NCBI GenBank assembly: GCA_022545645.1
Contig: JACZQQ010000072.1
Location: 1 to 11,047, forward strand
DNA: 11,047 nt
Direction of reading: 5' to 3'
DNA from: Acidobacteriota bacterium
GTDB taxonomy: Bacteria > Acidobacteriota > UBA6911 > RPQK01 > JADFOI01
Part shown: one piece after another, positions 1 to 6,910 of the stretch
Layout of the letters: every line of letters begins with the position of its first letter
How positions within the stretch are numbered: position 1 is the stretch's first letter
Made by a program: the position numbers and the translations under genes
The notes under the pieces: model-generated
The model's database searches: none
The model's input: only the letters and a program-made list of their open reading frames with translations
Told to the model about the DNA's origin: nothing

Positions 1-62
1 CCATACCCTTCAAGCATCACGACCTGAGCTGGGGTTAATGAGTAGGGGCTAACACTCCTTCT

Positions 63-135
63 CCGAAATTCTTGGGGAAATTCGGGGACAGTCCCTTCTG
101 GGACTGTCCCAAGAATTCCCTTCCCGAGAATTCCC
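63..135. repeat. Nested inverted repeat with perfect 11-bp hairpin (REP-like or terminator)
   Basis: The core is a perfect stem: GGGACAGTCCC (85-95), loop TTCT, GGGACTGTCCC (100-110). An outer pair of arms encloses it: AATTCTTGGG (67-76) with CCCAAGAATT (108-117). GAATTCCC then occurs twice (113-120 and 128-135). The block lies directly downstream of the cupin gene stop on the minus strand, so it could end that transcript, but no T-run follows the stem on either strand, so it is not a classic intrinsic terminator. The layered palindromes fit a REP/BIME-type dispersed repeat better. Positions 1-62 hold no gene I can support. Confidence 0.6.
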
Positions 136-537
136 CTAACATTCCTCCTCCAGAATCTCCAGGCGGTCGGGAGTATTCGGCACCACGCACAGAAACTCGA
201 AAGGGGCCTCAATGACCTCGTAAAAGTGAGGCCTGCCTGCCGGGATGAAGAGAACGTCGTTGGCCTTCACCTCATAAACTTTTTCACCAATACCCACCCG
301 AGCCCGGCCGGTCAAAACGTACTGCTCGTGCTCAACCGTGTTGGTGTGCCGCGGCATACCCCCTCCCTCTCCCATGATGAACCGCCGCAAAAAGAAGTTG
401 GGCGCGCCCTCCTTCTCACCGATCAACACCTGGGTTTGGGTAGCAGAACCCGCCGCCACCTCGTTCTTCGTGACTGCGTTGGCGGACTTGACCACCTCGG
501 GAGTGGATTGTTGAGGGCTGCTCTCTTTTTCTCCCAT
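136..537 (-). CDS. Small cupin-domain protein, TM1459-like metal cupin
   Basis: A 133-residue single-domain cupin. After a Ser/Gln/Thr-rich tail of about 34 residues, the fold starts near QVLIGEKEGAPNFFLRRF (36-53). Cupin motif 1 is PRHTNTVEHEQYVLTG (62-77) and motif 2 is NDVLFIPAGRPHFYEV (93-108), ending in FEFLCVVP (113-120). From memory this closely matches the Thermotoga manganese cupin TM1459, whose ligands are four histidines (52, 54, 58, 92). The counterparts here are H64, N66, H70 and H104, so one ligand is asparagine. The role is unknown; an oxygen-dependent oxidation or a ligand-binding role is possible. The start codon is ATG with only a weak AGAGA upstream. It begins 13 bp after the stop of the upstream membrane-anchored gene, so both are likely co-transcribed. 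The stop is TAG. The cupin fold is sure; the substrate is not known. Confidence 0.88.
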   Translation of the reverse strand: MGEKESSPQQSTPEVVKSANAVTKNEVAAGSATQTQVLIGEKEGAPNFFLRRFIMGEGGGMPRHTNTVEHEQYVLTGRARVGIGEKVYEVKANDVLFIPAGRPHFYEVIEAPFEFLCVVPNTPDRLEILEEEC

Positions 538-550
538 GACTATATCTCTT

Positions 551-1765
551 TCAGGGTTGGTTGCCGGCGATAAAATTGGTGGTGAGCAGAGCCCAATAAT
601 CGGGATAGAGGTTCTGGTCGTAGTCTTCCAGGAAGACGGTCATCTTCTGAAGAATGGTGCTCAACCGATGGCCGGGAACCCGGGCAGGATGGAGTCCTCC
701 AAGACCCGTAAAAGCACGGATGAAGAGGCTCTTCTCGTCGATCGGTAACTTTCGGATATTTTCAGCAAAGGCATCAAAGATTCCGCTGCGAAACAGATAT
801 TGCTCCACATTGGAGGTATAGAAGACGTTGATGGAATATCCGTTCTCCTTAAGATAGTCTCCCACGGTCGCGAGTGCCTTGTCCCCGGAAAAATTTCCCA
901 CCACGGGAATAATCCGATTGCTCAGGTGAAGCTCTCGAACGAACTGGTAATCCTTCTCCTGAGCCAGGAAATTGCCCAGCTGGCCTTGAAGATCCTTCTC
1001 CAGAATCATGCCTCTCAGTGTTGGAAAGCGTCCCCAACTCCATCTCCCCCGAAACCAAAACCGGATTTCGAGATTCTCCTCCCAGAAAACAGCATAGACG
1101 TACTCCAGCGCAGTTCGGTCATCCGAGGAAAGCGGAAACTGGAAGTCTGTTTGGATGGTCTTTTCAATGATGCCGAAGTTCTCTCTGAAGGTCTCCTCCG
1201 TTCCCGGTGTCCGCTCGAAGTAGCTGACCAGGTCGGGTAAAGAGGTATCGGATCCTGGAGGGTTCTCTCCCCCTAGAGGTTTGCTAAACAGCCAGGACAA
1301 AAACTGGGCTCGGTTCTCGGAGAGATGGAAGATGGCCTTGTACATGAGCTGTTGGATCATGGCCTGGCGGCGAATATCGACGATGAAAGCAATTTGGGGA
1401 CGGATCTTGGCAATATAGGAGAAGTTCTGTTCCGGTCCGACTCCGATGTAGGCTCCCTCGCCCGTACTGGCAAGTTCCTCCAACTTACCCAGAACATGCA
1501 AGTAGGAAGTCTCGTTGGAAACAAAGTTGTCGGAGAGGAAGTAACCCTCCTCCTCGGAGAACTCTCGGATCATACGAGAGAACTCCGCTGCCGAGATGAC
1601 CTGCTCTTGCGACTGAGGCTGGTAGGCCTTCTGTTCACTGGGAGCGATCAGCCCGATCCCCAAGCCCACCACAACCAGGGCTCCCAATAGGTGGTAGAAG
1701 GAAGGCACTCCTCCTCTGAGAATCAGGTTCAAAAGTGGAATCCGGAGCATCACCCGTTTGAGCAC
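551..1765 (-). CDS. Membrane-anchored protein of unknown function, LIC_10091-like, methyltransferase-like motif
   Basis: A 404-residue protein with a basic N-terminus and one hydrophobic segment at about 24-42 (YHLLGALVVVGLGIGLIAP), so it is probably anchored in the inner membrane with the bulk outside or periplasmic. The next region carries SNETSYLHV (83-91), then a glycine-rich turn YIGVGPEQNFSYIA (107-119) and FIVDIRRQ (127-134). This order, a nucleotide-type Gly loop followed by a strand ending in Asp, resembles motifs I and II of class I SAM-dependent methyltransferases. A second strand-like block is IPVVGNFSGDKAL (286-298) with NGYSINVFYTSNVEQYLF (308-325). I recall such proteins being named the LIC_10091 family; that is recollection, not a search. 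The enzyme activity is unproven. The start is taken at GTG (1763-1765), with AAGG 3 nt upstream; the ATG at 1748-1750 is a possible shorter start without a good ribosome site. It leads a two-gene unit with the cupin. Confidence 0.8.
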   Translation of the reverse strand: MLKRVMLRIPLLNLILRGGVPSFYHLLGALVVVGLGIGLIAPSEQKAYQPQSQEQVISAAEFSRMIREFSEEEGYFLSDNFVSNETSYLHVLGKLEELASTGEGAYIGVGPEQNFSYIAKIRPQIAFIVDIRRQAMIQQLMYKAIFHLSENRAQFLSWLFSKPLGGENPPGSDTSLPDLVSYFERTPGTEETFRENFGIIEKTIQTDFQFPLSSDDRTALEYVYAVFWEENLEIRFWFRGRWSWGRFPTLRGMILEKDLQGQLGNFLAQEKDYQFVRELHLSNRIIPVVGNFSGDKALATVGDYLKENGYSINVFYTSNVEQYLFRSGIFDAFAENIRKLPIDEKSLFIRAFTGLGGLHPARVPGHRLSTILQKMTVFLEDYDQNLYPDYWALLTTNFIAGNQP

Positions 1766-1881
1766 TGGCCTTATCCCTCTTCCATTCGTGTCCTTATATT
1801 ACCTCAAATGGGATCTTTGAGTTCTGAGAGTCTCTTCAGCCCAGGCGGGTGCTGTGAACAGCAAGTCCCTTTGCTCAGACA

Positions 1882-2006
1882 GGCCCGCAGGCTAAAGAGG
1901 GCGTCGCAAAAGTCCACTTGATTTTGATTAACGCTTGTAGGGGCGCACAGCCGTGCGCCCCTACACAAGAAACCTGGGTCAGCCGACTTTTGCCTGCGGG
2001 CCCTCT
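1882..2006. repeat. Nested inverted-repeat element, MITE/REP-like, with 13-bp hairpin core
   Basis: The core stem is TGTAGGGGCGCAC (1936-1948) pairing perfectly with GTGCGCCCCTACA (1953-1965) across the 4-nt loop AGCC; one bulged base extends it by CTT/AAG. Around it lie outer arms. GGCCCGCAGGC (1882-1892) pairs with GCCTGCGGGCC (1992-2002), and GCAAAAGTC (1906-1914) pairs with GACTTTTGC (1985-1993), with AGAGGGC (1896-1902) also matching the complement of 2000-2006 (GCCCTCT). The element ends about 11 bp from the stop of the amidohydrolase gene. No transposase is inside, and no clear target-site duplication was recognised. It may act as a transcript end for the amidohydrolase, but there is no T-run after the stem. 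GTAGGGGCGCAC-type hairpins are, from memory, common dispersed repeats in several phyla. Confidence 0.65.
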
Positions 2007-2016
2007 AACGAGGCAC

Positions 2017-4005
2017 TCAATTATCGGCAAACATTTTCACTATCTCGGAACGGGGTTTTCCGATATGCTCCACATCCTCATCTGCAAAGGTGTAGGCCGG
2101 TCCGACCGCCTGCATTCCGAAGTCCTTGGCCAAGGACTCCTGCAGCACGACCATTTTGCCCCCCACCATCGTCATCAAGGGACGGATTTTGAGAATGTCA
2201 TCCAAGGGAATAGTGAAATAGTCCCGATCAATGACCAGCAAGTCGGCGAACTTGCCCTCTTCCAGCGAACCGAGCTTGTCCTCTTTCAGAACGTATTCAG
2301 AGGCCCAGGTACTGTACATCTTCAGGGCCTGTACCCGGTCGATTCGTTCCTCCGGCTGCCAAACTTCTCCGTCGTACTTGCGGGTCGCCGACAGCCACAT
2401 CAGGTAAAAGGGAGGCTGAAAACGCGCCGTCCCCTGGTCCCTCGCTCTCGCTCCGTAATGCTGTCCCACCAGCTTAACGCCCGAGTCAAGCCAAGTCTTG
2501 AAGGGCAAGATAAAGGGCTCGATTTGTGGGCCATAATCCTTGATCCAATCACGGGTATCATGGAGGTAGTTGGGACCGCAGCTCAAATAGATCCCATAGT
2601 CTTTCAGCCCCTGGATGATGTCCGGGGCCTTCCCGATGAGGTTGCAGTGCTCGCCCGTCAACCTGGCGGCGCGCACATCCTCCATGCTCCAGCCATTCAC
2701 TGCCCGGGCACGATCGATCATTTTAAAAAAGGACCGGGCGGATTCACTCCCACACATATGTACTCCTGCCAACCGCCAGCCCGCCTTCAAGGCATTTTCC
2801 AGGGTATCCCAGGGCAGTTCACCTGGTTGTGGGCAAACTTCCCGAGCCTTAATGTGCGGCGGCGCCTGTGTATCGGGTCCCGTACAGGATTCCGGGTAGA
2901 TCGAATCCCAGCGCTCTGAAGCCACTCCGTCAAACCAAAAGTAGTCATCACCAATGCCCTGCAGGACTCCCGTGCGTCGATAGATCTGACGGGTCTGCTG
3001 AGGATCGGTGGGCATGCGATGTATTTCGTAGTGCCCGGCGAAACGAATGGGCATCTGGCCCAAACCTGCCAGGGTTGCATAGCCGGTCATGATCTTGGGG
3101 AATTGAATACGACTGGAAAAGGTACTCACTCCCAGAGCAGCGAAGTCCTCGGAAACGAGTTTGAGGGCCTGTGCCAGAATGGTTGGAGGAAGTTTCTGGA
3201 GAAAGAGTTCCCAATCGATCACGGACATTTCCTGACTTCCCACCCACCCGATGGCAGCAATGTCCTCATGAATCACATCCCCATGCATCGTCTCCTGAAT
3301 GGATGCCGAGTATCCCGGCAGAAAGTCATTCAACATCTCCAGGGCCTTGGAATTAATCCAGCCTCTGGGGCCGGGCCGCACCAAAAGGGGATTTTCGGAC
3401 GACCACAGGTCCAGTGTCTTGCGGTTGGTCAGACGTCGGGTCCACCCCCAGAAGTTGGCCTCGTTGGGCGCTTCGGGATGACCCTGAATGCGCAGGACCA
3501 CCCACTGGCCCGGGTCCACCTTTTTGACGGCGTCCTGGATGGTTTTCCGCATGATGGCTTGAGTTTTTTCCAGGTCCCGGTCCGCCTGCATCGAGACGAT
3601 AATCCCGTCGGGCGGATACTTGAAGCCGAAGCGGTCCAAGTATTGGATGGCAGCCCCATAAATGTGACTGTGAGGCTCAACGATGCCGGGTATCAGGGTT
3701 CGTCCCTTCAGGTCCAGAATCTTGGTGTCCGGTCCCGCCAAGGCCCGAACCTCCGCACTCGTCCCCAGTTTCACGATTTGGTCCCCCTTGACGGCAACGC
3801 CTTGGTAGATATTTCCCGCGTTGGCGGAGGAAGACCGATCGTCCATGCTCACGATCTTGCCGTTGACGAAGATCGTATCCGCATATCCAAATTTGGCTAC
3901 CTCTGGCGCCAGCTGACCGAAAGCACTCGACAGCTGAAAAAGAAACAGCAGGGCCGGAATCGGCCAAACACCCAGAACTCTTCTGATGGATTGATGGTTT
4001 CTCAT
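2017..4005 (-). CDS. Exported amidohydrolase family protein, YtcJ-like (amidohydrolase 3)
   Basis: A 662-residue metal-dependent hydrolase of the amidohydrolase superfamily, likely secreted. A signal peptide covers about 1-31 (basic MRNHQSIRR, hydrophobic core, SSAFGQ). The N-terminal beta-sandwich part has ADTIFVNGKIVSMDD (42-56) and LKGRTLIPGIVEPHSH (99-114), giving the HxH metal pair H112/H114. Later metal-site candidates are GVHMCG (H416) and GEHCNLI (H453). The C-terminal composite part is GSLEEGKFADLLVIDRD (579-595). Where YtcJ-like proteins usually have a GSD motif, the matching stretch appears to be VGQHYG (513-518), so the expected Asp may be missing. The length exceeds the usual 530-560. 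The substrate cannot be told. The start is the ATG at 4003-4005, preceded 9 nt upstream by a strong GGAGG (plus-strand 4015-4019); an in-frame TTG lies one codon earlier. Confidence 0.87.
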   Translation of the reverse strand: MRNHQSIRRVLGVWPIPALLFLFQLSSAFGQLAPEVAKFGYADTIFVNGKIVSMDDRSSSANAGNIYQGVAVKGDQIVKLGTSAEVRALAGPDTKILDLKGRTLIPGIVEPHSHIYGAAIQYLDRFGFKYPPDGIIVSMQADRDLEKTQAIMRKTIQDAVKKVDPGQWVVLRIQGHPEAPNEANFWGWTRRLTNRKTLDLWSSENPLLVRPGPRGWINSKALEMLNDFLPGYSASIQETMHGDVIHEDIAAIGWVGSQEMSVIDWELFLQKLPPTILAQALKLVSEDFAALGVSTFSSRIQFPKIMTGYATLAGLGQMPIRFAGHYEIHRMPTDPQQTRQIYRRTGVLQGIGDDYFWFDGVASERWDSIYPESCTGPDTQAPPHIKAREVCPQPGELPWDTLENALKAGWRLAGVHMCGSESARSFFKMIDRARAVNGWSMEDVRAARLTGEHCNLIGKAPDIIQGLKDYGIYLSCGPNYLHDTRDWIKDYGPQIEPFILPFKTWLDSGVKLVGQHYGARARDQGTARFQPPFYLMWLSATRKYDGEVWQPEERIDRVQALKMYSTWASEYVLKEDKLGSLEEGKFADLLVIDRDYFTIPLDDILKIRPLMTMVGGKMVVLQESLAKDFGMQAVGPAYTFADEDVEHIGKPRSEIVKMFADN

Positions 4006-4062
4006 CAAATCACACCTCCCTACAGGTTTAATGGTAAACGTACCCGATTTAGATGGTGTCTA

Positions 4063-4091
4063 CTAATGAAGCAAGAGTCGAAAGTTGTCAA
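4063..4091 (-). promoter_or_regulatory. Candidate sigma-70-type promoter for the amidohydrolase gene
   Basis: Reading the minus strand, a perfect TTGACA (4091-4086) is followed after 17 nt by CATTAG (4068-4063), a weak -10 with 3 of 6 consensus bases. It sits about 58 bp before the start codon. The rest of the 4006-4215 gap holds the divergent upstream region of the dehydrogenase gene. There I see only a weak pair, TTGTGG (4146-4151) and TACATT (4169-4174), 17 nt apart, plus a short TTCGTG/CTTCGTC repeat at 4099-4137. Confidence 0.33.
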
Positions 4092-4215
4092 CCCCTTCCG
4101 TCACTTCGTGGCGTCGTGCTTTCGTGACTTCGTCACTACTGTGCCTTGTGGGATGAGTCAAGTTCTGCTACATTTCCCTCCTTTGTAATGGACCTGATTT
4201 GAAAAGGATAAATGG

Positions 4216-5301
4216 ATGGCGGATACACTCAAGATTGGCGTAATTGGCGGTGACGGAACCGGACCGGAAGTGGCCCGGGAAGCCTGCAAGGTGCTCAACG
4301 CCGTAGCACCGCTGGAGAACTTCAAATACGAAACCACCGAGTTTGATTACGGCGGCGATCGGTATCTGAAAACAGGCGAGGTCATCACCGAAAAGCAGAT
4401 CGATGAGTTTCGGCAATTCGATGTGATGTACCTGGGTGCTGTAGGCCACCCAGAGGTGCCACCGGGCATCTTGGAGAAGGGCCTGCTGCTGGAGATCCGC
4501 TTCCAGCTGGATCAATACATCAACCTTCGCCCGGTCAAGCTCTATCCGGGCGTCGACTGCCCCCTCAAGGACAAGGGTCCGGAGGACATCCACTTCGAGG
4601 TGGTTCGTGAGAACACGGAGGACCTTTACTGTGGGGCGGGTGGATTTCTGCGCAAGAACACGGCACAGGAAATAGCCACCCAGGAGATGATTGCCACCCG
4701 TTTCGGCGTTGAACGATGCCTGCGCTGGGCCTTTGAGCTCTGCCGGCGGCGCAAAGATCGTAACCAACTCACGCTTGTGCACAAAACCAACGTCCTCACC
4801 TACGCGGGCGATCTTTGGTTCCGTGCCTTTGAGGAGATCGGTGAGGCCGACTATCCCGACATCAAACGCGACTACAATCACATCGACGCAGCCTGCATGT
4901 GGTTTATAAAGAATCCTGAATATTATGACACGATGGTCGTCTCCAACATGTTTGGGGACATCATCACCGACTTGGGTGCCATGATTCAAGGGGGCCTGGG
5001 GGTGGCGGCCGGTGGCAACATCAATCCCGACCCCGGCGGCTGCAGTATGTTTGAGCCCATGGGAGGCTCAGCCCCAAAGTATACCGGACAGGAGGTCATC
5101 AATCCGATCGCAGCCATCGCCGCCATGGGCATGCTGCTGAACCTGGTGGGTGATCAAAAGAAAGCACCGAACGTGGTGGCGGCCGCTCATCGAATCGAGG
5201 AAGCCATCTCCAAGACCACTCCCAAGATGAAAAGCATGTCGGCTGGCCGGATGGGTTACACCACAAGCGAAGTCGGTGATTTGGTCAGTGAGGCGCTGTA
5301 A
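4216..5301 (+). CDS. Isocitrate/isopropylmalate dehydrogenase family protein (3-isopropylmalate dehydrogenase-like)
   Basis: A 361-residue beta-decarboxylating dehydrogenase that oxidises a 2-hydroxy acid to a 2-oxo acid with loss of CO2. Family signatures run in order: IGVIGGDGTGPEV (7-19), GILEKGLLLEIRFQL (84-98) and YINLRPVKLYPG (101-112) with the substrate arginines R95, R105 and R131, RENTEDLYCG (131-140) with Y138, VHKTNVL (188-194) with catalytic K190, and metal-binding D224, D248 and D252 (SNMFGDIITDLGA). The LEKGLLL and NLRPVKL parts resemble LeuB. RENTED is more usual in isocitrate, homoisocitrate or tartrate enzymes. The cofactor loop is GGSAPKYTGQ (283-292), with K288 and Y289 where NADP-type isocitrate dehydrogenases have Lys-Tyr and NAD-type LeuB has Asp-Ile. 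LeuB is the likeliest role, with malate, tartrate or isocitrate-type substrates as alternatives. ATG is preceded by AAAAGGA at 8 nt. The dehydratase follows 11 bp downstream. Confidence 0.9.
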   Translation: MADTLKIGVIGGDGTGPEVAREACKVLNAVAPLENFKYETTEFDYGGDRYLKTGEVITEKQIDEFRQFDVMYLGAVGHPEVPPGILEKGLLLEIRFQLDQYINLRPVKLYPGVDCPLKDKGPEDIHFEVVRENTEDLYCGAGGFLRKNTAQEIATQEMIATRFGVERCLRWAFELCRRRKDRNQLTLVHKTNVLTYAGDLWFRAFEEIGEADYPDIKRDYNHIDAACMWFIKNPEYYDTMVVSNMFGDIITDLGAMIQGGLGVAAGGNINPDPGGCSMFEPMGGSAPKYTGQEVINPIAAIAAMGMLLNLVGDQKKAPNVVAAAHRIEEAISKTTPKMKSMSAGRMGYTTSEVGDLVSEAL

Positions 5302-5312
5302 GGATCACAGGA

Positions 5313-6278
5313 GTGGATCAACGCCCCGACCTTGAAGCCATTGACCAGGCACTCCAGCACATCCGAGGGTCCATTCACCGCACTCCGGTCCTCACTTGCA
5401 GCACCATCGATCAAAAGGTCGGTGCCCAGTTGTTCTTCAAGTGTGAGAACTTCCAGAAGAGTGGTTCCTTCAAATTTCGTGGTGCCTCCCACGCCGTGTT
5501 GTCGCTGGATGAGTCCCAGGCGAGCCGTGGCGTCCTGACTCATTCTTCCGGTAATTATGCTGCGGCCCTGGCCTTGGCCGCCCGCAACCGAGGTATTCCC
5601 GCCTATATCGTCATGCCCTCCAACGCACCCTCGGTGAAACAAGCGGCAGCCAAAGAGTACGGTGGAGAGATCACCGTCTGTGAGCCCACCATGTCGGCCA
5701 GGGAAGAGAGGGCCGCGGAAATTCAAGAGCGAACCGGCGCCAGTCTGATTCACACCTTCAATAACCCTCACAACATCTGTGGATACGGAACTGCAGCATT
5801 CGAATTGCTCGAGGAGGTGCCGGAGTTGGAGGTCATCCTGACGCCCACGGGCGGCGGCGGTCTCTTGAGTGGGACTCTCATCGCCGCCAAAGGCCTCAAA
5901 CCTGATATCCAGGTGATGGGTGCCGAGCCGGCCGGGGCCGACGACGCCTATCGTTCCTGGAAGGCGGGCAAGCGGATTGTGCTGGAGCAAGCCCATACCA
6001 TCGCCGATGGATTGCGGACGAGTCTTGGCGAAGAGACCTTCCCCATCATCAAGGAGCTGGTGGATGCCATTGTCCTGACCAGCGAGGAGGCCATTATGGA
6101 AGCGATGTGGCTGGTCTTGGAGCGGATGAAGATCGTAGTGGAACCCTCCGCCGTGGTTCCCCTGGCCGTGTTGTTGGAACAGAAGGTCAACCTGGCCGGC
6201 CGGAAGGTGGGAATTATTCTCTCGGGGGGCAACGTCGATCTGGAAGCCTGTCTGAGTCATAGCCTGGATGATGCATAA
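5313..6278 (+). CDS. PLP-dependent threonine/serine dehydratase (serine racemase-like, no ACT domain)
   Basis: A 321-residue fold type II PLP enzyme that deaminates threonine or serine to a 2-oxo acid and ammonia. SGSFKFRGA (50-58) carries the PLP lysine K54. SSGNYAAALALAA (78-90) is the substrate loop, where most relatives have SSGNH; here the His is Tyr (Y82). TPTGGGGLLSG (177-187) is the tetraglycine phosphate cradle, and SGGNVD (304-309) lies near the C-terminus. There is no regulatory ACT domain, so it is of the short catabolic or serine-racemase-like type rather than classic feedback-inhibited IlvA. Serine racemase or 3-hydroxyaspartate dehydratase activity cannot be excluded. The start is GTG at 5313, with AAGGA 8 nt upstream overlapping the stop of the dehydrogenase gene, so the two are likely one operon. 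Next to a LeuB-like enzyme it may supply 2-oxobutyrate for isoleucine synthesis. Confidence 0.9.
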   Translation: MDQRPDLEAIDQALQHIRGSIHRTPVLTCSTIDQKVGAQLFFKCENFQKSGSFKFRGASHAVLSLDESQASRGVLTHSSGNYAAALALAARNRGIPAYIVMPSNAPSVKQAAAKEYGGEITVCEPTMSAREERAAEIQERTGASLIHTFNNPHNICGYGTAAFELLEEVPELEVILTPTGGGGLLSGTLIAAKGLKPDIQVMGAEPAGADDAYRSWKAGKRIVLEQAHTIADGLRTSLGEETFPIIKELVDAIVLTSEEAIMEAMWLVLERMKIVVEPSAVVPLAVLLEQKVNLAGRKVGIILSGGNVDLEACLSHSLDDA

Positions 6279-6378
6279 TCCAGTCTAGTGTCTCACACCG
6301 AATAGACATCCCCACTCCTTGAAACTACAATAAGTCCCACTTCTACCAGCCGTTCTGGAACAACGGGGGATTGAAACG

Positions 6379-6873
6379 ATGCCTGATGATAAGGTGATTC
6401 GAGATCATGTGCTGAAGCTCCTGAAAGGACGTCAGGGCCATGTGGACTTTGAGAACGTCATGGCCAACCTACCTCGAGAGTTTCAAGGGAAGAAGCCGGA
6501 AGGAGCACCCCATACTCCCTGGCAACTGTTGGAGCACATGCGAATTGCTCAAGGGGACATACTGGAGTTCAGCCGCGACCCCAAGCATGTATCCCCGAAA
6601 TTTCCGGAGGGTTACTGGCCCAATAGCGAGGCTCCCCCTGATGAGGGCGCCTGGCAAAAGAGCGTGACTTCGTTTGCTGCCGATCTTCAGGCCATGGCGG
6701 ATCTGGTAGCGGATCCCTCCACGGATCTCTATGCCCGGATTCCCCACGGCAGCGGACAGACGATCCTCAGAGAAGCCCTGTTGGTCGCAGACCATAACGC
6801 CTATCACTTGGGACAGCTGGTGCTCTTGCGGCGACTCCTGGGCGTCTGGATTGAAGGGAAGCATGCAATATAA
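6379..6873 (+). CDS. DinB-family four-helix-bundle protein
   Basis: A 164-residue protein of the DinB/YfiT-like metal-binding superfamily. TPWQLLEHMRIAQGDILEF (46-64) gives the first histidine H53. The C-terminal helix LLVADHNAYHLGQLVLLRRLLG (134-155) gives H139 and H143. Such His triads bind a divalent metal in this fold. Members range from thiol-transferases to stress proteins of unknown function, and nothing here fixes the reaction. There is no signal peptide or membrane segment, so it is cytoplasmic. ATG is preceded by a GGGGG run about 8-9 nt upstream. It starts 100 bp after the dehydratase and ends 37 bp before the asparaginase-fold gene, so it could be the first gene of a pair with the latter. 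I see no clear promoter in the gap at 6279-6378. Confidence 0.85.
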   Translation: MPDDKVIRDHVLKLLKGRQGHVDFENVMANLPREFQGKKPEGAPHTPWQLLEHMRIAQGDILEFSRDPKHVSPKFPEGYWPNSEAPPDEGAWQKSVTSFAADLQAMADLVADPSTDLYARIPHGSGQTILREALLVADHNAYHLGQLVLLRRLLGVWIEGKHAI

Positions 6874-6910
6874 AGCCGGGATGAACAATAATCCCAGCTA
6901 AGGAGCAACC

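Noticed and set aside
3..38. Possible C-terminal tail of a plus-strand gene ending in TAA at 36-38.
   Set aside because: Only 11 codons are visible, other frames also stay open this briefly, and nothing identifies it.
85..110. Intrinsic terminator reading of the GGGACAGTCCC hairpin.
   Set aside because: No run of T follows the stem on either strand, so I list it as a repeat with only a possible terminator role.
1803..1821. CTCAAA...TTTGAG inverted repeat and a TAATAT box (minus strand) before the membrane-anchored gene, as promoter and operator.
   Set aside because: No matching -35 element at proper spacing, and the arms are only 6 bp.
4006..4008. TTG start one codon before the ATG of the amidohydrolase.
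   Set aside because: ATG is favoured and the GGAGG lies at a suitable 9 nt from it; TTG cannot be fully excluded but changes one residue only.
3019..4188. Long open frame on the plus strand opposite the amidohydrolase gene, with others at 1918-2919 (plus), 4168-4989 (minus) and 5256-6260 (minus).
   Set aside because: Each lies antisense to a gene with clear family motifs and has no recognisable domain of its own; their length follows from the GC-biased codons of the true gene.
6350..6370. Small CCGTT...AACGG hairpin before the DinB-family gene as an operator.
   Set aside because: Five-base arms arise often by chance and nothing else supports it.
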